5,455 bases of DNA. Origin: Gammaproteobacteria bacterium. GTDB lineage: Bacteria; Pseudomonadota; Gammaproteobacteria; Thiohalospirales; Thiohalospiraceae. A program made the translations under genes and the position numbers. The stretch spans positions 1-5,455 of the forward strand of contig DRMK01000027.1 of assembly GCA_011322575.1 (NCBI GenBank). Direction: 5' to 3'. Position 1 is the stretch's first letter, and each line of letters opens with the position of its first letter. Under the pieces are notes generated by a model, which had not been told where the DNA came from, did not search any database, and saw only the letters and a program-made list of their open reading frames with translations. Of the stretch, positions 1 to 5,455 are shown one piece after another.

Positions 1-194
1 AAGGATACGGAGCCTCCATCCGGCACCATGACGCTCCGCGGGGCCACCCGCCCTCCATCTTCCGCAACGGCGTTGACCGGATGGGCCACGATGACCCACC
101 TCGCCCCCTGCTCATCCACGCAACCCACCGCGAGGGCGGCGCAGAGCAGGGACGCCAGCAAAATCACCCGGTGAAAAGCACCTTCCCTCCACAC
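1..194 (-). CDS. N-terminus of a secreted protein, possibly with a bacterial Ig-like/InlB-type repeat (runs off left edge)
   Basis: An open minus-strand frame runs from an upstream in-frame stop near 270 to the left edge, about 64 codons from the GTG at 194-192. Residues 1-25 form a signal peptide: a short n-region with basic residues (MWREGAFHR), then a hydrophobic core (VILLASLLCAALAVG) ending at a cysteine. The AVGC end is a poor lipobox because position -3 is Ala, so Sec cleavage or lipidation are both possible. A second in-frame GTG at 167-165 would remove the basic n-region, so 194 is preferred. Neither start has a strong Shine-Dalgarno; a G-run at 205-211 precedes the first and GGAGGG at 185-190 precedes the second. 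The mature part contains EDGGRVAPRSVMVPDGGSVS, which resembles the G-x-V-x-P-x-S-x-x-V-x-x-G-x-S-V pattern of divergent InlB-B-type repeats in surface proteins. That assignment rests on one partial motif. The function is unknown. The gene diverges from pyrE. Confidence 0.45.
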   Translation of the reverse strand, partial: MWREGAFHRVILLASLLCAALAVGCVDEQGARWVIVAHPVNAVAEDGGRVAPRSVMVPDGGSVS

Positions 195-443
195 GCTCCG
201 CGTGCCCCCCCGATAACCAAGTAGATCAAAACAGTATTCTCACTATCCTGATTATCGGAATCGAAAAAACCCTGCTTTAGAGATGGGGTAGCCGGCGGGG
301 GAAGATACCCATTCCTCCACGGTAGCCCGCAAGCCGCGCCTTGATCTGACGCAGACTCGGCGTCCTGAAGGTGCAAACATTTGGTTGCCGGGGCAATAAT
401 AGTATGATGGGATGCTGTCACCACAACAGCAGGCAACACCCCC
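195..443. other. Divergent intergenic region
   Basis: This 249-bp gap separates the leftward secreted-protein gene from pyrE. An AT-rich stretch at about 222-270 probably holds the leftward promoter (GATAAT on the minus strand at 251-256), but no convincing -35 partner is visible. A weak hairpin pairs 283-290 with 306-312 (ATGGGGTA/TACCCAT with a one-base bulge) and has no T-tract. No convincing gene, tRNA or riboswitch was found; open frames crossing it are continuations of shadows of pyrE. Confidence 0.5.
381..408 (+). promoter_or_regulatory. Candidate sigma70 promoter for pyrE
   Basis: The -10 candidate TATGAT (403-408) matches TATAAT at 5 of 6 bases. It sits 16 bp downstream of TTGGTT (381-386), a weak -35 that keeps only the TTG. 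Transcription would start near 415 and leave a leader of about 30 nt, too short for the attenuator-type control known from E. coli pyrE. The assignment is by pattern only. Confidence 0.4.
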
Positions 444-1100
444 ATGCACGACTACCGACAGCAGTTTCTCCAGTTTGCCATAGACTCCCGAGTCCTCTGC
501 TTCGGAGAGTTCAAGCTGAAATCGGGGCGCATCAGCCCGTACTTCTTCAACAGCGGCCTGTTCAACAGCGGGGCCCGGCTGGCGCAGCTGGGGAGATTCT
601 ACGCCCAGGCCATAGTGGCTTCGGGGATCCGCTTCGACATGCTGTTCGGTCCAGCCTACAAGGGGATCCCGCTGGTGGCGGCATGCTCCATCGCGCTGGC
701 GGAACGGCACCAGTTGGACATTCCGTACGCCTTCAATCGCAAGGAGATCAAGGATCACGGAGAAGGGGGCAGTATCGTGGGGGCAGCGCTGCACGGACGT
801 GTCCTGGTGGTGGACGACGTGATCTCGGCTGGCACCTCGGTACGGGAATCGAGCGCCATCATCCGTGCGTCCGGAGCAGAACTGGCAGGCGTGGTGGTTT
901 CACTGGATCGCCAGGAACGCGGGGCGGGCAAGCTGTCGGCCGTCCAGGAGGTGGAGCAGGATCTGGGTGTTCCGGTGGTCAGTATCGCCGATCTGGGCAC
1001 GCTGCTGGACTACCTCTCCGGCAAGCCGGAGCTGAAACAGTGGCAGGAGAGACTGACGGCCTACCGGGAGCGGTACGGGACTAGTACTCTTTCAAGGTAA
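444..1100 (+). CDS. pyrE: Orotate phosphoribosyltransferase
   Basis: PyrE joins orotate to 5-phosphoribosyl-1-pyrophosphate to give orotidine 5'-monophosphate and pyrophosphate, the fifth step of de novo UMP synthesis; it is a cytoplasmic homodimer. The 218-residue product aligns along its whole length with the E. coli enzyme (213 residues, from memory). Visible signatures are GEFKLKSGR with Lys26, GPAYKGIP with Lys73, the flexible catalytic loop RKEIKDHGEGG (99-109) with Arg99, Lys100, Lys103 and His105, the PRPP-binding motif VLVVDDVISAGTS (about 120-132) with Asp124/Asp125, and LDRQERG with Arg156. The start is fixed by N-terminal similarity (MHDYRQQFLQFA); the Shine-Dalgarno is weak (AGG at 431-433). 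The C-terminus is odd: the family-like end AYRERYG is followed by TSTLSR, encoded by the terminal repeat of the adjacent palindromic element, which also supplies the TAA stop. These extra residues lie past all catalytic motifs, so the enzyme should be active. Confidence 0.97.
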   Translation: MHDYRQQFLQFAIDSRVLCFGEFKLKSGRISPYFFNSGLFNSGARLAQLGRFYAQAIVASGIRFDMLFGPAYKGIPLVAACSIALAERHQLDIPYAFNRKEIKDHGEGGSIVGAALHGRVLVVDDVISAGTSVRESSAIIRASGAELAGVVVSLDRQERGAGKLSAVQEVEQDLGVPVVSIADLGTLLDYLSGKPELKQWQERLTAYRERYGTSTLSR

Positions 1101-1115
1101 TAAATTAGGATTCAG
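1081..1115 (+). repeat. Left terminal inverted repeat
   Basis: Pairs with 1316-1350. The first 25 bp (1081-1105) are a perfect reverse complement of 1326-1350; mismatches occur at 1106/1325 and 1108/1323, followed by a perfect 7 bp (GATTCAG/CTGAATC). The first 20 bases fall inside pyrE and encode its last residues and stop codon. Confidence 0.9.
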
Positions 1116-1212
1116 TTGGTCTGTCAACGTTCAGGGCAAGGCGCTCCTCGCAGCGAATGGCCGTCGCCCTTCGCAAGAGGAGCAACGCGGCCATGGACGT
1201 TGACAGACCAAC
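1115..1212. repeat. Inner hairpin arm A
   Basis: GTTGGTCTGTCAACGT (1115-1130) is the exact reverse complement of 1197-1212; base 1115 can pair either here or in the outer stem. The stem continues inward with 1132-1137 against 1190-1195 (one mismatch), GCTCCTC (1143-1149) against GAGGAGC (1177-1183), GCGAA (1153-1157) against TTCGC (1170-1174), and GGC (1159-1161) against 1166-1168, closing on a four-base loop. Successive stacked stems over 98 bases make a long imperfect hairpin. Confidence 0.85.
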
Positions 1213-1219
1213 CCTCCGG

Positions 1220-1316
1220 GCGTCCCTGTGGTGTTCCGCCGCGGCGTTGCAGTGCTTGACAAGGGAACAACCATTGCCTGCGCACTGCGCCTTGCCGCGA
1301 AACACCACAGGGACGC
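1220..1316. repeat. Inner hairpin arm B
   Basis: GCGTCCCTGTGGTGTT (1220-1235) is the exact reverse complement of 1301-1316. Base 1316 can also pair in the outer stem. Inner pairings are CGCGGC (1240-1245) with GCCGCG (1294-1299), GCAGTGC (1249-1255) with GCACTGC (1282-1288), and a short CAAGG/CCATTG helix (1260-1264 with 1271-1276). Size and build match arm A, but the stem sequences are unrelated, so this is not a simple duplication of arm A. Confidence 0.85.
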
Positions 1317-1350
1317 TGAATCATGATTTATTACCTTGAAAGAGTACTAG
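1316..1350 (-). repeat. Right terminal inverted repeat
   Basis: Reverse complement of 1081-1115 (33/35). It ends 7 bp before the last base of the leftward GGDEF/EAL gene's stop codon, so the element almost exactly fills the space between the convergent genes. Confidence 0.9.
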
Positions 1351-1362
1351 CGCTCTTTCAAG
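1335..1362. repeat. Hairpin at the element-flank boundary, with a third copy of a 10-bp motif
   Basis: CTTGAAAGAG (1335-1344, inside the right terminal repeat) pairs perfectly with CTCTTTCAAG (1353-1362, outside it) across an 8-base loop. The outer copy is also a direct repeat of 1087-1096 in the left terminal repeat. It includes the stop codon of the leftward gene. Neither strand has a T-tract after the stem, so a classical intrinsic terminator is not supported, although the hairpin may protect or define the 3' end of the leftward transcript. Confidence 0.7.
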
Positions 1363-4249
1363 CTGTTGAGCGACACCCGATGGCAGAGGTAGGTCCGGTA
1401 CCCGCCATCAACATCGTGGTCATGGCCTCCGCTGGCAGCGGGCGGCTCAGATAGAAACCCTGAATCTCGTCGCACCCCCTGGATCGCAGATGGCGTAGCT
1501 GGGTATCGTTCTCCACCCCTTCGGCCACCACCTTTAGCTTCAGACTGTGGGCAAGGGAGATCACCGCCGAGGCGATGCCTTCGTTGACACCATCCTCGTT
1601 CTGTATATCGTGGACGAACGATTTGTCGATCTTCAGGCTGTCCACCGGAAACTGCTTGAGACGGGATAGAGAGGAGTAGCCGGTGCCGAAGTCGTCGATG
1701 GCCATGGCCACCCCCAGTGACTTGAGCGCCTGCAGCGTCTCGACCGCCGCTTCGGGATCGCTGATCAGCATGCTCTCGGTGATCTCGAACTCCAGCTTGG
1801 CGGGATTTATGCCGGTCTCCTTCAGGATCCGGGCGATGCTGTCCACCAATCCCGGATCGGAGAGCTGCCGTGGAGAGAGGTTGATCGCCACACGCAGTTC
1901 CGGCAAACCATAGCTGCGCCACTTCATCGCCTGGGTACAGACATGGTGAATCACATACCTGCCCAGCTCGGCTATCAGGCCGGCTTCTTCTGCCACCTCG
2001 AGGAATCTGTCCGGCAGCAACAGCCCCTTCTCGGGATGCCGCCAGCGCAATAGCGCCTCGACGCCGGCGATGGTATCGCGCTCCAGGTCGAGAATCGGCT
2101 GATAGTGAATCTCCAGCTCGCCGCGCTCATGTACATGGCGTAGCTGTCGCTCCAGCTCCAGGCGGGTGCGCGCCTGACGATTCATCTCCTGAGAGTAGTA
2201 CTGGATGTAGCCACGCCCCTTCTCCTTGGCACGGTACATGGCCGCATCCGCATTCCTGATAAGCTCGTCTGCGGTGGTGCCGTCCCGCGGGTAGGCGCTG
2301 ATCCCGATGCTGGCGGTGACGAAATAGCTGTGACCATCAAGCACCACCGGCCGATCCAGAGCAGTGCAGATCTTGCGGGCAACGGACCCGATCTGGCGGG
2401 GATTCTCTATATTGTCCAGCACCACTACGAACTCGTCACCACCCTGCCGCGCCACCAGATCCTCACCGCGCAAGGATGCCTGCAGGCGAACCGCTACCGC
2501 CTCCAGCACCTGATCACCGGCCGCGTGACCCAGCCCGTCGTTGACACTCTTGAAGTTGTCCAGATCCACGAACAGCACCCCAATCCCCAGACCGGTACGC
2601 CGAGCGCGGGCCAGCACCCGCTGCAGATGCTGCTGGAGCAGGCTTCTGTTGGGCAGATCGGTAAGGGTATCGTGCGTCGCCTGGTAGCTGAGCTGCGCCG
2701 CGGCCTGGCGCAGCTTGCTCACGTCGCTGATGGCAATCACCCTGCCGATGACGTTCCTCTCGCTGTCACGAATCGGGGCCACGGTGCCATGAACGTCGCG
2801 CTGCTCTCCGTTCCTGGTAACGATCCTGGTCTGATCCGGGAGGGTAACCACCTCCTCTCTCCTGGCAGAGCCCGGCTCCAGGCCAGCCTCCACACCTCTC
2901 CCTTCCCCGTCGACAAACCGTATCACCGACTCTGCCGCCTCCCCGTACGCCTCCTCCCGGCTCCAGCCGGTGAGTCTCTCGGCGGACGGGTTCATGAAAT
3001 CTATGCAGCCGCTACTGTCGACGGTGATCACACCGTCGCCGATAGAGCGCAGCGTCACCTCTGCCAGCTCCTTTTCCCGGAACAGCTGACTGAAAAGAAG
3101 ATGCATGCGCCGCCAGCTCCATAGCGGATAGCTGAACGCAATACATAGTACGGCGGTCATGGGGGGAAACCAGATACCAGCTCCCCCCAGCAGCAGGAAA
3201 CTCAGCGCCAGTACTGCCCCAAGATGAACCACCGCCAGGGGCATCGCAACCCTGCCTCCCACCAGACGGTAGATAATGTATACCGGCGCCACCAGCAACA
3301 GGGTGAGGACCACCTGCCACGGCATGGAGAGCGGGATGATAGCGCTGCCGCGCAGGAGGGCATCGGCAACATTGGCCAGGATCTCCACCCCCGGCATGGC
3401 CTGCCTCTGACCAAAGCTCGGCGAAACAGCGTACTTCTCGCCCAAGCCACTGGCAGTTGCCCCGATAAGCACATACTTGCCGCCAAACAGCTCCCGCAAC
3501 CGCTCCGTTCCCATATTCAGGGTATCGGCATAGGAAATGGTGGTCATAGCCCCGGAAGGGCCGGCAAACGGAAGCAGAAACATCCGGTCCCGCACCCAGG
3601 AAGCAGATGAAGAGGTGGCAGCAACACCCCGTTCCACCCCCCCCGGCAGCTCTCCCCGAAAACCTCCGGCATTCAACATGGCGAGCGCCAGGGAGGGCCG
3701 GATTGCCGCGCCGATGCCGGCATAGAGGAAGGTACGCCGCACCTTGCCATCCTCGTCCAGTTCGATGTCAATGTGCCCCAGCTGCGCGGCTTCTTCGGCC
3801 AGGATCGGTAGCGGAACCACCTCCTGCAGCAAACCGTCGATCTCGGTCTGCTCGGCAATCACCGGAAGCACCACGCTGCCGTTACGGCGCAGTGCCCTCG
3901 CCAGCGCCAGGTCCCCCCGCCGATTTTCGCGGTCTGCCCCTGCCAGAATCAGATCCAGAGCAATAGCTCGCGCCCCCGCATCCGTGAGACGCTCTATCAG
4001 CTCAGCATGCTGCGCTCGCGACCAGGGCCAACGGCCCAGCTCAGCGAGGCTGCGATCATCTATGGCAATGATCGTAATTTCCCTGGAAGCGGGGCGCTGC
4101 AGCGCTCCCAGATAGGAGTCATAGACCAGATAGTCCAGTTTGACCAACCAGCCGGACCACAGCAGCCCCAGCGCGGTCAGAATGGTCACCACCGTCAGCG
4201 AAAGATACTTCCGCGCCGGCACCACCATTTGCCAGTAGACAGGTTTCAC
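1358..4249 (-). CDS. CHASE2-PAS-GGDEF-EAL membrane sensor, dual c-di-GMP cyclase/phosphodiesterase
   Basis: The 963-residue product is an inner-membrane signalling enzyme for cyclic di-GMP. A first membrane segment (about 16-36) is followed by a periplasmic CHASE2 sensor (about 39-300; DYLVYDSYL, AIDDRSLAELGRWPWSR). Then come three membrane segments (about 311-331, 335-355, 360-378), a PAS domain (about 395-510; GVITVDSSGCIDFMNPSAERLTGW), GGDEF (about 515-680) and EAL (about 695-945). The cyclase motif is canonical (RQGGDEF, 601-607) with a product-inhibition I-site RGED (594-597) five residues before it. The EAL domain keeps Glu731 (EALLRW), Asn790, EITE (822-825), DDFGTGYSSL (852-861), Lys876, Glu910/Glu913 and Gln930. 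Both activities are therefore predicted competent. The start is a GTG overlapping the upstream gene's TGA; an ATG at 4228-4226 (residue 8) is an alternative, and neither has a clear Shine-Dalgarno. The ligand is unknown; coupling to the FecR-like partner suggests an envelope signal. Confidence 0.93.
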   Translation of the reverse strand: MKPVYWQMVVPARKYLSLTVVTILTALGLLWSGWLVKLDYLVYDSYLGALQRPASREITIIAIDDRSLAELGRWPWSRAQHAELIERLTDAGARAIALDLILAGADRENRRGDLALARALRRNGSVVLPVIAEQTEIDGLLQEVVPLPILAEEAAQLGHIDIELDEDGKVRRTFLYAGIGAAIRPSLALAMLNAGGFRGELPGGVERGVAATSSSASWVRDRMFLLPFAGPSGAMTTISYADTLNMGTERLRELFGGKYVLIGATASGLGEKYAVSPSFGQRQAMPGVEILANVADALLRGSAIIPLSMPWQVVLTLLLVAPVYIIYRLVGGRVAMPLAVVHLGAVLALSFLLLGGAGIWFPPMTAVLCIAFSYPLWSWRRMHLLFSQLFREKELAEVTLRSIGDGVITVDSSGCIDFMNPSAERLTGWSREEAYGEAAESVIRFVDGEGRGVEAGLEPGSARREEVVTLPDQTRIVTRNGEQRDVHGTVAPIRDSERNVIGRVIAISDVSKLRQAAAQLSYQATHDTLTDLPNRSLLQQHLQRVLARARRTGLGIGVLFVDLDNFKSVNDGLGHAAGDQVLEAVAVRLQASLRGEDLVARQGGDEFVVVLDNIENPRQIGSVARKICTALDRPVVLDGHSYFVTASIGISAYPRDGTTADELIRNADAAMYRAKEKGRGYIQYYSQEMNRQARTRLELERQLRHVHERGELEIHYQPILDLERDTIAGVEALLRWRHPEKGLLLPDRFLEVAEEAGLIAELGRYVIHHVCTQAMKWRSYGLPELRVAINLSPRQLSDPGLVDSIARILKETGINPAKLEFEITESMLISDPEAAVETLQALKSLGVAMAIDDFGTGYSSLSRLKQFPVDSLKIDKSFVHDIQNEDGVNEGIASAVISLAHSLKLKVVAEGVENDTQLRHLRSRGCDEIQGFYLSRPLPAEAMTTMLMAGTGPTSAIGCRSTA
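4246..4249 (-). promoter_or_regulatory. GTGA stop-start overlap (translational coupling)
   Basis: On the minus strand the FecR-like gene stops with TGA (4248-4246) inside the GTG start (4249-4247) of the CHASE2 gene. There is no intergenic space and no obvious Shine-Dalgarno for the second gene, so its translation probably depends on ribosomes finishing the first. This suggests the two products are needed together. Confidence 0.75.
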
Positions 4250-5455
4250 AGCAAAAGCACCAGGCCCAGTACGCCCAGCACCACGGCGGGAATGTAGCCC
4301 GGTGCGGGAGCGACGATCTCCATAGGGGTAGTGAAGTCACTTGCATTACCCCATGCGTCGATGGATCGAATGCGTAGATAGCTGCGCTTTTGCGGTCGTG
4401 AAAGGGTTACACCGTGGGCATCGAGCTCCCGCTCCTCCAGCAACCGGGAGAACTCCCTGTCAGCTGCCAGTTGCAGGTAATAACGCAGGCCATCCCGCCC
4501 CTTTTGCCACCTTATTCGCAATTCGTCGGCCGTCTTCCCGATCTCGATCCCCCGGGGTGGCTCCGGGGGATGGCCCAGCTCGAAGCGCTGCGCGTGGCTG
4601 AACGGCCCCCTCTTGCCATGGGCGTCACGACTGGCGATCCGCCAGTAGTAGCGGCCGGCGGGGAGAGTCTCTGCCAGTGGATAGCTGGTTCCGGTCAACC
4701 CCGCCCGCTGGACCAACGGGTGGCTGAAATCCTCACCGCCGGCCAGCTGCAGCTGGTAATCGGCTGCCCCCGGGGACTCCTCCCAGCGCAACACTACCTC
4801 ATCCCTTCCCAGCAGAAACCGCTGCCCGCCAGACGGGTTCACGATACGTGGTGGCAGGGGATGGGCATCAAGTGTGAAGGGACGTTCAGCATCCCTGCCT
4901 TCCAACCGATGGGAATCCAGCGCCCGCACTCGCAGGATATAGTCACCATCGTCCAGCTCCCGCACCTCCAGACGCGGCCCTTCGGAGATTCGATCCAGAA
5001 GGATGACATCCGCAGCGGAAGCGCTCCTGAGCTGCGCGCGATAACCCGCGGCCTGCGGCACTCCACGCCACTCGATGCGCAGCGGCAAGCGGCGGTAGAG
5101 CTGCCGGACCGGGTCCAGCCCGGGAGGAGGCAGCAGCTCCACCGGCGGGATGGGAGGCCTGCCCGCCTCCACCACGGTGCCGAAATTCTCCTTCAGAGCC
5201 AGCGCACCACCTGCCCCACTGCCGGCTACCGCCACTGTACCGTGGGTTACCTCGGTGAGCAGGGTATCCTCTCCGCTTCCAACCCTGAAGCGGGTACCGC
5301 GCGCCCCGGCGCTTCCGGCCGGGGTCCTGATCTCGAAACGCCGATCGGGGGAGTCGTTGGGTGCGATCTCGGTCTCGATCCGCCCCCGGTGCAGGAAGAT
5401 CCTGATCCCGGGAACATCGTGATCCCCATACGCCTCCAGAACCTCGAACGCCAGT
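4246..5455 (-). CDS. FecR-domain protein with three FN3-like repeats and C-terminal hydrophobic segment (5' end beyond right edge)
   Basis: The frame is open to the right edge, showing 402 residues (residue 1 = codon at 5454). The GTG at 5235 is not the start: coding sequence upstream of it carries the FecR fold, for example FEIRTPAGSAGARGTRFRV (about 40-58) followed by LLTEVTHGTVAVAG. The FecR domain spans about 1-100 and a proline-rich linker follows. Three fibronectin-III/Ig-like repeats lie at about 124-198, 219-295 and 310-382, each with an early Trp strand (LRIEWRG, VVLRWEES, LRIRWQKG) and a late Y-x-L/W-R-I/V-R strand (YILRVRALD, YYWRIASRD, SYLRIRSID). The protein ends in an uncharged hydrophobic run (YIPAVVLGVLGLVLLL, 387-402), possibly a tail anchor. 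FecR domains occur in iron-signalling anti-sigma regulators, but also in envelope proteins encoded beside CHASE2 genes; the latter fits here, and no sigma factor is visible. An N-terminal signal peptide, perhaps with LysM, is expected off-window. The binding partner is unknown. Confidence 0.88.
   Translation of the reverse strand, partial: LAFEVLEAYGDHDVPGIRIFLHRGRIETEIAPNDSPDRRFEIRTPAGSAGARGTRFRVGSGEDTLLTEVTHGTVAVAGSGAGGALALKENFGTVVEAGRPPIPPVELLPPPGLDPVRQLYRRLPLRIEWRGVPQAAGYRAQLRSASAADVILLDRISEGPRLEVRELDDGDYILRVRALDSHRLEGRDAERPFTLDAHPLPPRIVNPSGGQRFLLGRDEVVLRWEESPGAADYQLQLAGGEDFSHPLVQRAGLTGTSYPLAETLPAGRYYWRIASRDAHGKRGPFSHAQRFELGHPPEPPRGIEIGKTADELRIRWQKGRDGLRYYLQLAADREFSRLLEERELDAHGVTLSRPQKRSYLRIRSIDAWGNASDFTTPMEIVAPAPGYIPAVVLGVLGLVLLL

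Larger units (their letters stand above)
1081..1350. mobile_element. MITE-like nested palindromic element, non-coding, 270 bp
   Basis: The segment is bounded by inverted repeats (1081-1115 and 1316-1350) whose outer 25 bp match perfectly and which pair at 33 of 35 positions overall. Between them are two further inverted repeats: arm A (1116-1211) and arm B (1220-1316). A single strand can therefore fold into a three-way junction. CTAG, its own reverse complement, stands at both extreme ends (1081-1084 and 1347-1350), so it could be a 4-bp target duplication, as IS5-family elements make, with true termini starting TACTCTTTC. No transposase or credible open reading frame lies inside, which fits a miniature element moved in trans. 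Alternatives are a large REP/BIME-like repeat or a structured bidirectional 3' UTR. Family and copy number cannot be judged from one window. Confidence 0.62.

Noticed and set aside
228..256. Fur box resembling GATAAT repeats on the minus strand
   Set aside because: Only one hexamer (GATAAT) fits well; the following hexamers deviate too much for a site to be supported.
283..330. Possible GEMM (c-di-GMP-I) riboswitch fragment, ATGGGGTAGCCGGC
   Set aside because: The motif resembles the 3' half of the GEMM consensus, but no 5' half (CACGCA, GGGCAAACC, GACGCAAAGCC) is present upstream and the pairing is weak.
252..1084. Long open frames overlapping pyrE in other frames (371-1084 plus, 252-794 minus)
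   Set aside because: pyrE is certain from its motifs; these frames are Gly/Arg-rich shadows with no recognisable domains.
1115..1212. Integron attC site in arm A (GTTGGTC...GACCAAC)
   Set aside because: The core sites are in the wrong order for attC (GTT half first) and GACCAAC does not fit RYYYAAC; no integrase or cassette array is present.
1081..1362. Rho-independent terminator
   Set aside because: The stems are strong but none is followed by a T-tract on either strand, and the outer stem encloses more than 200 bases.
1323..1454. 43-residue frame starting MIYYLERVLALFQAVE inside the right terminal repeat
   Set aside because: It superficially resembles the start of a regulator, but it is antisense to the EAL gene's 3' end, ends quickly, and has no ribosome binding site.
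2330..3124. 264-codon plus-strand open frame
   Set aside because: It lies antisense to the GGDEF/PAS part of the CHASE2 gene, whose motifs are all conserved; its composition is low-complexity and resembles no family I know. It is a shadow frame of GC-rich DNA.
4246..5235. Start of the FecR-like gene at the GTG at 5235
   Set aside because: The same frame is open to 5454 and the upstream residues complete a FecR domain, so 5235 is an internal valine and the gene is truncated by the window edge.

Overview
The window looks like a GC-rich gammaproteobacterial chromosome segment. PyrE is close to the E. coli enzyme, with every catalytic residue at the same number. The FecR-like/CHASE2 c-di-GMP gene pair is a layout I associate with environmental gammaproteobacteria such as sulfur oxidisers; that placement is inference.

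Layout, left to right. Positions 1-194 (minus strand) hold the first ~64 codons of a secreted-protein gene that runs off the left edge. It diverges from pyrE across a 249-bp intergenic region. pyrE (444-1100, plus) is complete and has a plausible sigma70 promoter at 381-408. Between pyrE and the convergent gene on its right is a 270-bp non-coding, MITE-like palindromic element (1081-1350). It has 35-bp terminal inverted repeats (33/35 paired, outer 25 bp perfect) enclosing two further long hairpin arms, so one strand can fold into a three-way junction. Its left end lies inside pyrE and supplies the last codons and the stop. From 1358 to the right edge the minus strand carries a two-gene operon read right to left. 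The first gene is a FecR-domain protein with three fibronectin-III-like repeats and a C-terminal hydrophobic segment (4246 to beyond 5455, 5' end missing). It overlaps by 4 bp a 963-residue CHASE2-PAS-GGDEF-EAL protein (1358-4249).

How it works together. The minus-strand pair reads as a sensing and output unit: an envelope-located FecR/FN3 protein, translationally coupled to an inner-membrane enzyme with a periplasmic CHASE2 sensor and intact c-di-GMP synthesis and degradation domains. pyrE is an unlinked housekeeping gene of pyrimidine synthesis. The most unusual feature is the structured element wedged between the two convergent gene ends. Removing it at a CTAG duplication rebuilds a plausible ancestral pyrE end that overlaps the neighbouring gene.
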